Position numbers and translations under genes: made by a program
Assembly: GCA_933226995.1 (NCBI GenBank)
Contig: CAKOFP010000071.1
Coordinates: 1 to 12,330, forward strand
Source: Candidatus Nitrosopolaris rasttigaisensis
GTDB taxonomy: Archaea > Thermoproteota > Nitrososphaeria > Nitrososphaerales > Nitrososphaeraceae
Length of the DNA stretch: 12,330 bases
Direction: 5' to 3'
Notes under the pieces: generated by a model
Told to the model about the DNA's origin: nothing
Seen by the model: only the letters and a program-made list of their open reading frames with translations
Databases searched by the model: none
In this document: positions 6,931 through 12,330 of the stretch, piece after piece
How positions within the stretch are numbered: the first letter of the stretch is position 1
Layout of the letters: each line of letters begins with the position of its first letter

Positions 6931-7098
6931 TCATTTCTTGACTCCTAAAGTCCGGTTTTTGAGCCTCATATGGCTTCCATGACATTTTCTGCACCTTGTG
7001 GAAGAGATGGGATTTTTTACACCGCATTTAAAGCAGACTTTAAAGAACAGTCTGCGCTGCTGCGCTATCTGTTTCTTGGTAGCATCCGTAATCGGCAA
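6931..7098 (-). CDS. rpl40e: Large-subunit ribosomal protein eL40
   Basis: This is a small zinc-ribbon protein of the archaeal/eukaryotic 60S-type subunit. The 55 aa begin PITDATKKQIAQQRRLFF after the initiator, matching the family signature PITDPEKxxIAQQ. Two zinc knuckles follow: VCFKCGVKNP (CxxC) and RCRKCH (CxxC). A basic tail ends GVKK. This is close to the usual 50-55 aa. The start is the TTG at 7098. GAGG lies 7 nt before it on the minus strand and a stop codon sits four codons upstream, so no ATG is available. The gene converges on ilvC. Frames on the opposite strand here are shadows. Identification rests on the N-terminal motif plus four cysteines and is secure. Confidence 0.92.
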   Translation of the reverse strand: MPITDATKKQIAQQRRLFFKVCFKCGVKNPISSTRCRKCHGSHMRLKNRTLGVKK

Positions 7099-7103
7099 TA
7101 TTT

Positions 7104-7109
7104 TCCTCG
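7104..7109 (-). promoter_or_regulatory. Ribosome binding site of the eL40 gene
   Basis: On the minus strand GAGGAA precedes the TTG start by a few bases. It decides the non-ATG start, since no other start lies between it and the upstream stop at 7111-7113. Confidence 0.55.
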
Positions 7110-7326
7110 GCTACCCGTGGACAAAACCTTGATTTGTACCTTTCTATTTGTTTGACAAGCCAAAGCGAGTATTTGAACGAAGAGCCATATTCATTTCACT
7201 CATTATCTCCGAGTCTGGACTACAGCTCAGCCTGTCTCAACTTTGCGGGTGCTTACGTGAATATTACTGTCATCAGGTTATTCACAAAAACCTTTATTCA
7301 TTTCAAGATTCGTATTGTAAAAAATC

Positions 7327-7686
7327 ATGTCAGATCAAAAAACGGAGAATAGTTTTAAACTTTGGGTCTATCCATATCCTATGCGCGACTATTTTGAGAT
7401 AGATCGTCTGATCGAAGATCTTGCCAAAATATATTCTACTGCATGTGCTACTACCTGCTTTAAGCTATCGAAAACCAAGTTGCCCACGAAGGAAGAATTC
7501 CGGTCTAAAGTTGTAGAATTCATGGAACATTTCGAATATACATTGTCGACCTTTCCACAAGGCCCAGAAATCGATCAATTTAGGCATTACGCTAGGGGAA
7601 TCCTTAAAAAGGAGATTGAAAAGGTGCTTCGAGGGGAAAACAAGGAAGTTGAACGACGTTACAAGTATTATGTAGAGTACAATTAG
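7327..7686 (+). CDS. Hypothetical protein of 119 aa
   Basis: I do not recognise this protein. It begins MSDQKTENSFKLWVYPYPMR and is then mostly helical and charged, with a basic/acidic C-terminus (RRYKYYVEYN). Two cysteines in ACATTC (CxxxC) are too few for an obvious metal site. There is no signal peptide or membrane segment, so it is probably cytosolic. It stands alone, diverging from the eL40 gene and upstream of the aldolase/phosphatase unit by about 190 nt. CTTTATT at 7292-7298 is a possible TATA box about 30 nt before the ATG, suggesting a leaderless or very short leader transcript. Codon use resembles the neighbours, so it is likely a real lineage-specific gene. Confidence 0.75.
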   Translation: MSDQKTENSFKLWVYPYPMRDYFEIDRLIEDLAKIYSTACATTCFKLSKTKLPTKEEFRSKVVEFMEHFEYTLSTFPQGPEIDQFRHYARGILKKEIEKVLRGENKEVERRYKYYVEYN

Positions 7687-7767
7687 GGAGCCCTAATCTT
7701 GTCTGCATTCTCTTCGTAGATCTGAGGGATAGATCAGTCTGCCTTTACGCAAATGCTCTGTGAGCCC

Positions 7768-7858
7768 ATATTAAATTCAAATTATCAACTCATTTGGTTT
7801 CAGGTTCTAGCCGCTAACCTAAGAGATCATGTGTCACATTATCAGAAAGGTTTTAAAC
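7768..7858 (+). promoter_or_regulatory. Promoter region of the aldolase/phosphatase-tpiA unit
   Basis: Two TATA candidates are visible. ATATTAAATT at 7768-7777 would give a leader of about 80 nt containing the Shine-Dalgarno motif. TTTTAAAC at 7851-7858 is centred 25 nt before the ATG and would give a leaderless transcript. The presence of CAGGAG favours the first. Confidence 0.35.
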
Positions 7859-7864
7859 TTGAGA

Positions 7865-7870
7865 CAGGAG
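7865..7870 (+). promoter_or_regulatory. Ribosome binding site fixing the aldolase/phosphatase start
   Basis: CAGGAG lies 9 nt before the ATG at 7880. Together with the family N-terminus it selects this start over the in-frame ATG at 7829. Confidence 0.65.
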
Positions 7871-7879
7871 AGTTTCGAT

Positions 7880-9013
7880 ATGCGAATTACACTATCAGCA
7901 ATTAAAGCAGACATCGGAGGAATCGGTGGTCATACTCGCCCAAGTGACGAACTGGTTGGGACGGTTAGAAGCTTTGTTGGAAGAAAGGCAAAAGATCTGT
8001 TAATCGACTATTATGTAGGTTACACTGGGGATGATATTCATATTATCATGAGTCATACTCTCAGCGTTGATAACGAAAGAGTCCATAAACTTGCTTGGGA
8101 TGCATTTACAGAAGGGACTATAATTGCTAAAGAACAAGGGTTGTACGGGGCCGGCCAGGACCTCCTGAAGGATTCGTTTTCAGGTAATGTGAGAGGAATG
8201 GGTCCAGGCGTAGCAGAGATCGAGATGGAGGAGCGGCCAAGTGAAGTTTTTTGTATCTTTGCCGCAGACAAGACGGAACCTGGTGCATTTAACTTTCCGA
8301 TGTGGCGTATATTTGTCGATTCAAGAAGTAATACGGGTCTCCTTATTAATGAAAAGCTGGCCGCTGGAGTAACTTTCAGGATAATGGATGTGATTGGTGG
8401 TAAGATAGCGGACCTAAAAATGTGGGAAGATAAGCCAGAACTCGAAGCAGCACTTATGTATCCTGGAAGATATGTGATACAATCAGTTTTTTCATCTGAT
8501 GGAGAACATATTGTATCGGCATCGACTGACAGGTTACACAACATTGCTGGTACATATGTGGGGAAGGATGATCCAATAGCTATCGTGCGGACACAAAAGG
8601 ATTTTCCAGCAACCGAGGAAGCAGGCAGTGCATTTAACAATCCTCACTTTGTCGCAGGAAATACAAGGGGTAGCCATCATATGCCGCTCATGCCAGTCAA
8701 ATTGAATTCGGCAGCTAGCCTAAATTATTCCTTGCCAATTGTGTCATGCATAGTATTCAGCATGCATAAGGGGAAAATGACCGGTCCTCTTGACGGGTTT
8801 GGCACCACGGACTGGGATCTGCAACGAATGATGGCAGCTGAAAGAGCAATAATCATGCGTAACCAAGGATTCATTCACCCTGCGACGCTCGTGCCCGAAG
8901 AATTGGAATACAACAAGGGATATGAAGCAAGAATGTCAAAACTTAACAAGAAATTCAAGCCTCTAGTAGGAGAATCAAAACAGAACAAACACAACAACAA
9001 AGTACAGGAATAG
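7880..9013 (+). CDS. fbp: Bifunctional fructose-1,6-bisphosphate aldolase/phosphatase
   Basis: This archaeal-type enzyme joins dihydroxyacetone phosphate and glyceraldehyde 3-phosphate to fructose 1,6-bisphosphate and then removes a phosphate, making gluconeogenesis one-way. Starting at 7880 gives 377 aa with the family N-terminus ITLSAIKADIGGIGGH. Metal and active-site residues are visible: D11, H18, D51-D52 (GDDIHIIM), GQDLLKDSFSGN, and Y226 with the Schiff-base K229 in TYVGKDDP, followed by D230-D231. The C-terminal GSHHMPLMPV is also conserved. The first 17 codons of the longer frame from 7829 match nothing and are excluded. tpiA follows 9 nt later, supplying one of its two substrates. 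The cytosolic role in sugar synthesis fits an autotrophic archaeon. Confidence 0.96.
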   Translation: MRITLSAIKADIGGIGGHTRPSDELVGTVRSFVGRKAKDLLIDYYVGYTGDDIHIIMSHTLSVDNERVHKLAWDAFTEGTIIAKEQGLYGAGQDLLKDSFSGNVRGMGPGVAEIEMEERPSEVFCIFAADKTEPGAFNFPMWRIFVDSRSNTGLLINEKLAAGVTFRIMDVIGGKIADLKMWEDKPELEAALMYPGRYVIQSVFSSDGEHIVSASTDRLHNIAGTYVGKDDPIAIVRTQKDFPATEEAGSAFNNPHFVAGNTRGSHHMPLMPVKLNSAASLNYSLPIVSCIVFSMHKGKMTGPLDGFGTTDWDLQRMMAAERAIIMRNQGFIHPATLVPEELEYNKGYEARMSKLNKKFKPLVGESKQNKHNNKVQE

Positions 9014-9022
9014 TGGGGGCAC

Positions 9023-9700
9023 ATGAGGCTTCCTCTTATTATTATCAATTTTAAAAATTACCCAGAAATCTATGGCCAAAACACTATTGAGTTGTCGAAA
9101 GTAGCTCAGAAAGTTGCCAACGATACCAAAGTAGAGATTGTTTTGGCTCCGCCGCAAGCATCAATCGCCGCCGTAAGTCAGAACGTGTCAATCCCAGTTC
9201 TGTGCCAACATCTCGACGACGCCCCCGAAGGTGCCTCTACAGGCTTCTTCATTCCTGAAATGGCCAAATCCTTCGGGGCTAGTGGTTCGCTCCTGAATCA
9301 TAGCGAACATAGACTAGGGAGACAAACCATCCGTAAGCTAATCGAACGTCTCCGCAGTCTGCAGATGACTTCGGTAGTTTGTGCCAAAACTCCTGACGAG
9401 GTAGCAAGTATTGCAAAGTTTCGCCCTGACTTTATTGCGATCGAACCTCCTGAATTGATTGGGTCAGGAAAAGCTGTTTCGAAACATAATCCCTCACTCA
9501 TTACGCGTTCAGTAGAAGCAAAAGCCCGGTATTCTAGTTCTACAAAGCTAATTTGCGGCGCCGGAATTATGGAAAAAATCGATGTCAGCAGCGCAGCTCG
9601 ACTTGGTGCAGAGGGGATTCTGGTAGCAAGTGGCATAATAAAATCAATCTCTTGGAGCGAGAAAATATACGAATTGGCTTCCGGATTTAACGACCAATAA
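9023..9700 (+). CDS. tpiA: Triosephosphate isomerase, archaeal type
   Basis: The enzyme interconverts dihydroxyacetone phosphate and glyceraldehyde 3-phosphate. The 225 aa are the shortened archaeal form (bacterial forms are about 250). N9 and the catalytic K11 are in INFKNY. The electrophile H93 is in LLNHSEHRL. The general base E141 is in AIEPPELIGSGK, which continues into the flexible loop. Phosphate-binding GAGI lies at 179-182. The beta/alpha barrel order is intact and no key residue is missing. It begins 9 nt after the aldolase/phosphatase gene and must be co-transcribed with it; the two products act in sequence. It converges on the winged-helix gene at 9763. Confidence 0.95.
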   Translation: MRLPLIIINFKNYPEIYGQNTIELSKVAQKVANDTKVEIVLAPPQASIAAVSQNVSIPVLCQHLDDAPEGASTGFFIPEMAKSFGASGSLLNHSEHRLGRQTIRKLIERLRSLQMTSVVCAKTPDEVASIAKFRPDFIAIEPPELIGSGKAVSKHNPSLITRSVEAKARYSSSTKLICGAGIMEKIDVSSAARLGAEGILVASGIIKSISWSEKIYELASGFNDQ

Positions 9701-9745
9701 TCATTTGAAATTTCTTTGTACTGGAATGCTGTTCTAGAAAAGAAG

Positions 9746-9761
9746 CTTAAGTTCCTTTAAG
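9746..9761. terminator. Short hairpin between convergent genes
   Basis: CTTAA and TTAAG pair around a 6-nt loop in the 62-base gap between tpiA and the minus-strand winged-helix gene, one base beyond the latter's stop. It may help end both transcripts, though T-runs are weak. Confidence 0.3.
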
Positions 9762-9762
9762 A

Positions 9763-10020
9763 CTAAACTCCAATTTCTTTTGCTAATTTGATAAGCTTCT
9801 TGCCATCTCCAGTGAGTTTGTTATATACCTTGTTCTTGACGACTTTTCTTTGGACCAATCCATTGCGTTGCGCTTTCAACAAAAGTTTATGACCATAACC
9901 ATACGCTCCTAGCCTCTGGAGTAATTCTCGAGTCGGATATTCTGAATATCCTATAGTCTTTAAAAGTCTGACGATAGCTCTCTCTCTAACGAGCAGGCGC
10001 AATAATTGGACCTGTTTCAC
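9763..10020 (-). CDS. Small winged-helix DNA-binding protein
   Basis: The 85-aa product is basic and reads as a single winged-helix domain. Helix 1 spans VRERAIVRLLKTIG. The helix-turn-helix is about 27-55 (SEYPTRELLQRLGAYGYGHK). The wing follows in GLVQRKVVKNKVYNKLTGDG, and a C-terminal helix closes it. It probably acts as a small transcriptional regulator or chromatin-associated protein; the target is unknown. The start is GTG at 10020 because no in-frame ATG exists upstream. A TATA box is centred about 25 nt before it, so the mRNA is probably leaderless. It stands alone, convergent with tpiA. The fold is inferred from pattern, not from a known family. Confidence 0.75.
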   Translation of the reverse strand: MKQVQLLRLLVRERAIVRLLKTIGYSEYPTRELLQRLGAYGYGHKLLLKAQRNGLVQRKVVKNKVYNKLTGDGKKLIKLAKEIGV

Positions 10021-10041
10021 AATATCATGGGGATAAAGAAA

Positions 10042-10049
10042 TTATTTAA
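10042..10049 (-). promoter_or_regulatory. TATA box of the small winged-helix gene
   Basis: On the minus strand TTAAATAA lies 22-29 nt before the GTG at 10020. That is the spacing of a leaderless archaeal gene and it supports the GTG start. Confidence 0.5.
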
Positions 10050-10078
10050 CCGTTACTAATGATTGGCAACAATGTATT

Positions 10079-10219
10079 TTATTTCTTATACATTTTAGTG
10101 TCAAGATCTCCGATCCAGTCTATGGAGGGTGCATTAGACCGCATATCGTGTTCGAATATTTGCAAGCCAGCTTCAGTCAAAGTCGAATTGTAGCAAAGTA
10201 TCAGCTGTATTGTGACCAA
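10079..10219 (-). CDS. Possible small protein of 46 aa, unknown
   Basis: On the minus strand a TTG at 10219 opens 46 codons to TAA. GAGGTGA, a 7-base match to the 16S rRNA anti-Shine-Dalgarno sequence, lies 7 nt before the TTG, which is the best support. The central part reads LTEAGLQIFEHDMRSNAPSI and resembles the last helix of winged-helix proteins (LTxxGxxI), then WIGDLDTKMYKK. An in-frame TGA lies two codons before the SD overlap, so the frame cannot extend much. It could be a free micro-protein or the 3' remnant of a longer winged-helix regulator. I do not recognise a family. Confidence 0.4.
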   Translation of the reverse strand: MVTIQLILCYNSTLTEAGLQIFEHDMRSNAPSIDWIGDLDTKMYKK

Positions 10220-10227
10220 GTACTTTT

Positions 10228-10234
10228 CACCTCA
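10228..10234 (-). promoter_or_regulatory. Strong ribosome binding site of the 46-aa frame
   Basis: GAGGTGA on the minus strand, 7 nt before TTG at 10219. It is the strongest Shine-Dalgarno match seen in the window, and the main reason to accept the short frame. Confidence 0.4.
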
Positions 10235-10277
10235 GACAGTCTAAGAAACCTGATATGAACAAAGATAAGCTAGTTAC

Positions 10278-10309
10278 AAAAAAGGTCCAACATGCTTTTT
10301 GATAAAAAA
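10278..10309 (-). terminator. Two poly-T runs after the TPR gene
   Basis: On the minus strand, runs of six T fall at 10304-10309 and 10278-10283, about 80-110 nt after the TPR gene stop. Archaeal RNA polymerase terminates at such runs. The first lies in a small TTTTT/AAAAA inverted repeat. Confidence 0.4.
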
Positions 10310-10386
10310 CTGTCTAATCAATAATTTGGAACGTTTGGATGTCAGGCGCTTATTCAATCATAACCTGGACTCTGTTCTTGTCGGAT

Positions 10387-11523
10387 CTAATCCTTTGTTG
10401 ATCTCGAGACAGGCCCAGTTCGCATCTTGGCCTCAATATCTGTTATAAGCTTGGTCATGTCAGGTTTGTGCGAGTTTAGATACTCGTGTCCCTTGTCCTT
10501 TAACCTTATTTGAAAAAGTCTCAAATCTCTGTGTTCATCAAAGAACTGCTCTATCATTGCAGTTCCGTGCCTTGTTGGGTTAATAAGCTGGTCAAAACAT
10601 TCGATCGTGGCATTAACATCGCCTTTTTCTATAGATTCTTTCGCTTTTCCAAGGACTTCAATAATATCCCTTAACTGTTGTACAGGTGCAGATACTTCCT
10701 TGCTGCGACCAAAAAAACCAACGCGTTTAGCCACTCCTACTTTATCAGCAATCTCCTTAACTAATTCATAATACTCCTCTTTACTCGTGAAAAAACCATG
10801 GATTTCTTTCCTTTCTTTTCTTACAGTCAATCCTTTCATTGATAACCGCATAAAAGCGTCTTCGACTTCCGATTTGTCCATGCCTGTAACCCAGACGATT
10901 TTACCTACATGGTTGTAGCCTTGTCTTATAGACTCTAGGACTACAACTTCAATGATACGTCTAAAGCCTTCCTCTGCTTTCGCGTTTTCAAAGTCTCTAT
11001 CGCGGACGGCTCGCTTTGCATATGATATATCTATCTCTATTGAACGCTTGAGAGCTTCCATGCCTTCATCTACCTTTCCGACAACCGTCAGATAGCATGC
11101 TTTGTTATACCATGACATTCCGTCGTTGGGATTAATATCAATTGCTTTTTCACACGCTTCGACAGCTTTCTCGTAACTATTCATTCTATAATACGCTAAC
11201 CCTTTCAAATTCCACGCTTCCCCGTTATTGAGATCTACGTCTAGCGCTTTGTCGTATGAGGAAATGGCAACGGGATATTGACCAAGATGAAAATGCGCGT
11301 ATCCTTTTTTAATCCACGAGTCTACATATTTTGGGTCAATTCTTAAGGCCAGCTCAAAACTACGAATAGCATCTTCTAACCTTTCGCTCGCCATTTGGTT
11401 TACGCCTTTCTGATACAGGTCACGCTTTTGGAACTCCGAATTGTCATCGTAATTCACATGATTTGTGGTTTCAGAAGCAGGGTTAGACCCCGGCTTAGGC
11501 TTCCTTCCCAGGAATTTGCCCAT
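10387..11523 (-). CDS. TPR-repeat protein with a winged-helix domain
   Basis: The 378-aa product starts MGKFLGRKPKPG with a short, disordered basic N-terminus. Four tetratricopeptide repeats follow at about 34-166 (for example AWNLKGLAYYRMNSYEKAVE and ALRIDPKYVDSWIKKGYAHF). A repeat-like capping segment ends near 190. Residues about 190-262 look like a winged helix (IRQGYNHVGKIVWVTGMDKS, then MKGLTVRKERKEIHGFF). The last 100 residues are helical and charged. It is likely an adaptor that binds a partner through the TPRs and nucleic acid or another protein through the winged helix; the true role is unknown. The ATG at 11523 is preferred to TTG at 11526 because it overlaps the stop of a short upstream frame. 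It diverges from the TFE-beta gene. Confidence 0.88.
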   Translation of the reverse strand: MGKFLGRKPKPGSNPASETTNHVNYDDNSEFQKRDLYQKGVNQMASERLEDAIRSFELALRIDPKYVDSWIKKGYAHFHLGQYPVAISSYDKALDVDLNNGEAWNLKGLAYYRMNSYEKAVEACEKAIDINPNDGMSWYNKACYLTVVGKVDEGMEALKRSIEIDISYAKRAVRDRDFENAKAEEGFRRIIEVVVLESIRQGYNHVGKIVWVTGMDKSEVEDAFMRLSMKGLTVRKERKEIHGFFTSKEEYYELVKEIADKVGVAKRVGFFGRSKEVSAPVQQLRDIIEVLGKAKESIEKGDVNATIECFDQLINPTRHGTAMIEQFFDEHRDLRLFQIRLKDKGHEYLNSHKPDMTKLITDIEAKMRTGPVSRSTKD

Positions 11524-11648
11524 CAAGATTTATTGCTGTTCTCGCTGATAAATAGATTTGGAGTCTGTTTCATTTCCACAAGCATAATCTCCATATCTTT
11601 TTCCAGCCAACTCCGCTCGGTGTTTAGATTTTCCAAAAGCGACTGCAA
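11523..11648 (-). CDS. Possible small coiled-coil-like protein of 41 aa
   Basis: A TTG at 11648 opens 41 codons on the minus strand. The TGA stop shares its A with the ATG of the TPR gene (TGATG), the usual mark of translational coupling. The product begins QSLLENLNTERSWLEKDMEI after the initiator; its spacing of Leu, Ile and charged residues suggests one amphipathic helix. A TATA-like CTTATA lies about 28 nt upstream on this strand, within the shared divergent promoter. I do not recognise the family. If real, it may form a complex with the TPR protein. An ATG start at codon 19 is also possible. The chief doubt is the short length. Confidence 0.42.
   Translation of the reverse strand: MQSLLENLNTERSWLEKDMEIMLVEMKQTPNLFISENSNKS
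11547..11554 (-). promoter_or_regulatory. Alternative TATA-like element before the TPR gene
   Basis: TATTTATC on the minus strand is centred about 27 nt before the ATG at 11523. If used, the TPR gene would be transcribed leaderless and the 41-aa frame upstream would not be on that transcript. Confidence 0.3.
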
Positions 11649-11672
11649 AACGATTATTTAGAAGTACAGCGC

Positions 11673-11683
11673 CTATAAGTATA
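11673..11683. promoter_or_regulatory. Divergent promoter: TFE-beta gene and TPR unit
   Basis: CTATAAGTATA is TATA-like in both directions. On the plus strand it is centred about 24 nt before the GTG at 11700, giving a leaderless TFE-beta transcript. On the minus strand the same element lies about 28 nt before the TTG at 11648. The two units may share or compete for one promoter element. Confidence 0.45.
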
Positions 11684-11699
11684 TCTCGGGGTTATCTAA

Positions 11700-12236
11700 G
11701 TGAAATTAAATGAGGCTGACGTAGAAGGCTTGACGGGAAAAAGTTTTAGAATTATAATCAATAATGGAAAAGATGGTATCCTACAATCACAATTATGGAA
11801 GGAACTTGATCTGACTAGTCGTGATGGCTCACGGGTGGCCATCCGTCTTGAAAAAAGGTCCCTTATAAAGCGCGAGAAAATATTAAAAAACGGACGATGG
11901 ACTTATAAACTTTTTGCCGTCAAATTGCCCGTAGGCACTAAAACTATCGAAGAGGCTCCCTGCCTGACATGTCCCGTCGAACATATGTGTTCAGTTGACG
12001 CTTACTATAGTCCTAATAGTTGTAACCTAATTGAAAATTGGACTTTAGTTTCTTTTGATTCTGCAACCCAACAGGAAGAACAGCATCAAAAACACCCTGT
12101 GCAAGAAATTGTCCCAGAACATCAAGTTGACCCAGTTAGAAGTAATGTAAATGAGGCTGAGCTGTTAGTCAGCGAGTCCAAATCATCCATGACAAAACAA
12201 CAATCGAACAAGCTATTAAAAATTAACAAGAAATGA
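11700..12236 (+). CDS. Transcription factor TFE-beta (RPC34/hRPC39-like, Fe-S)
   Basis: TFE-beta pairs with TFE-alpha and helps RNA polymerase open promoters; it is related to eukaryotic Pol III subunit RPC39 (RPC34). Residues about 8-75 form a winged helix (ILQSQLWKELDLTSRDGSRV, then LEKRSLIKREKILKNGRWTY). A cysteine cluster follows: C88, C91, C97 and C108 in PCLTCPVEHMC and SPNSCNLIENW, the expected 4Fe-4S ligand pattern. The last 60 residues are a Gln/Glu/Ser-rich tail of probable disorder, with no equivalent in the shortest homologues. The start is GTG at 11700, fixed by the TATA box about 24 nt upstream; the nearby ATG at 11709 is in another frame. It diverges from the TPR/winged-helix gene and ends before a poly-T run. 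Confidence 0.85.
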   Translation: MKLNEADVEGLTGKSFRIIINNGKDGILQSQLWKELDLTSRDGSRVAIRLEKRSLIKREKILKNGRWTYKLFAVKLPVGTKTIEEAPCLTCPVEHMCSVDAYYSPNSCNLIENWTLVSFDSATQQEEQHQKHPVQEIVPEHQVDPVRSNVNEAELLVSESKSSMTKQQSNKLLKINKK

Positions 12237-12280
12237 GGCAATCGTAGCACTTTGAATTTATCTATTTGATTATTTTGAAA

Positions 12281-12287
12281 TTTTTTT
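12281..12287 (+). terminator. Poly-T terminator after the TFE-beta gene
   Basis: Seven consecutive T, 45 nt after the stop, within a very AT-rich stretch that has further short T-runs. This fits factor-independent archaeal termination. Confidence 0.5.
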
Positions 12288-12330
12288 ACTAATTTTGAAA
12301 TTCTATGTAGATATTTCCACCTTTTTCTAA

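Noticed and set aside
6970..7155. 61-codon plus-strand frame opposite eL40
   Set aside because: It is the antisense shadow of the eL40 gene.
7225..7280. Minus-strand C/D box guide RNA (TGATGA and CTGA 39 nt apart)
   Set aside because: No D' and C' boxes in the right places and no terminal stem.
7134..7402. Two overlapping plus-strand frames before and into the 119-aa gene
   Set aside because: They compete with each other and with the better-supported gene at 7327, and have no start signals.
7829..7879. N-terminal extension of the aldolase/phosphatase by 17 codons
   Set aside because: The family starts at the ATG at 7880, which has CAGGAG at 9 nt; the extension matches nothing.
7753..7905. 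50-codon plus-strand frame overlapping the aldolase/phosphatase start
   Set aside because: No ribosome binding site, contains a TATA candidate, and overlaps a certain gene in another frame.
11395..11661. 88-codon plus-strand frame opposite the TPR gene start
   Set aside because: Antisense shadow of the TPR gene and the short frame before it.
12289..12330. Possible 3' end of a convergent minus-strand gene (LEKGGNIYIEFQN then stop)
   Set aside because: Only 13 codons are visible and another frame is equally open, so it cannot be supported within this window.

Overview
The window looks like a chromosome segment of an ammonia-oxidising thaumarchaeon (Nitrososphaeria), probably close to the Nitrososphaerales. 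The evidence is archaeal throughout. It carries an eL40 ribosomal protein, an archaeal-type triosephosphate isomerase, a bifunctional fructose-1,6-bisphosphate aldolase/phosphatase, a TFE-beta-like transcription factor with an Fe-S cysteine motif, TATA boxes about 25 nt before several start codons (leaderless genes), and poly-T runs after genes. The lineage is inferred from gene content and style; no rRNA is present to confirm it.

Positions 423-5250 hold a tight branched-chain amino acid cluster on the + strand: ilvB and ilvN (acetolactate synthase large and small subunits), leuA (2-isopropylmalate synthase) and leuB (3-isopropylmalate dehydrogenase). The first three genes are separated by 10 and 0 nt; leuB may have an extra promoter of its own. 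After a spacer of about 550 nt that holds a possible 58-codon gene and a possible small RNA, ilvC (ketol-acid reductoisomerase, 5800-6804) follows from its own leaderless promoter. IlvB/IlvN make acetolactate, IlvC converts it toward valine, and LeuA/LeuB take 2-oxoisovalerate toward leucine. ilvD and leuCD are not in the window.

Positions 6931-7686 hold a very short eL40 gene on the - strand and a divergent 119-aa protein of unknown function. Positions 7880-9700 hold a two-gene gluconeogenic unit, FBP aldolase/phosphatase followed 9 nt later by triosephosphate isomerase. Their joint action turns triose phosphates into fructose 6-phosphate, as expected for an autotroph.

Positions 9763-11648 are on the - strand: a small winged-helix protein, a possible 46-aa protein with a strong ribosome binding site, a TPR plus winged-helix protein, and a possible 41-aa protein whose stop overlaps the TPR gene start. 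Diverging from these, at 11700-12236, is the TFE-beta-like factor, ending before a poly-T terminator. A short open frame at 1-58 (- strand) may be the start of a gene leaving the window. No mobile element, CRISPR array, tRNA or rRNA was found. I see no clear new multi-gene system; the main novelty is in the small uncatalogued genes and in the pairing of TFE-beta with the TPR/winged-helix protein.
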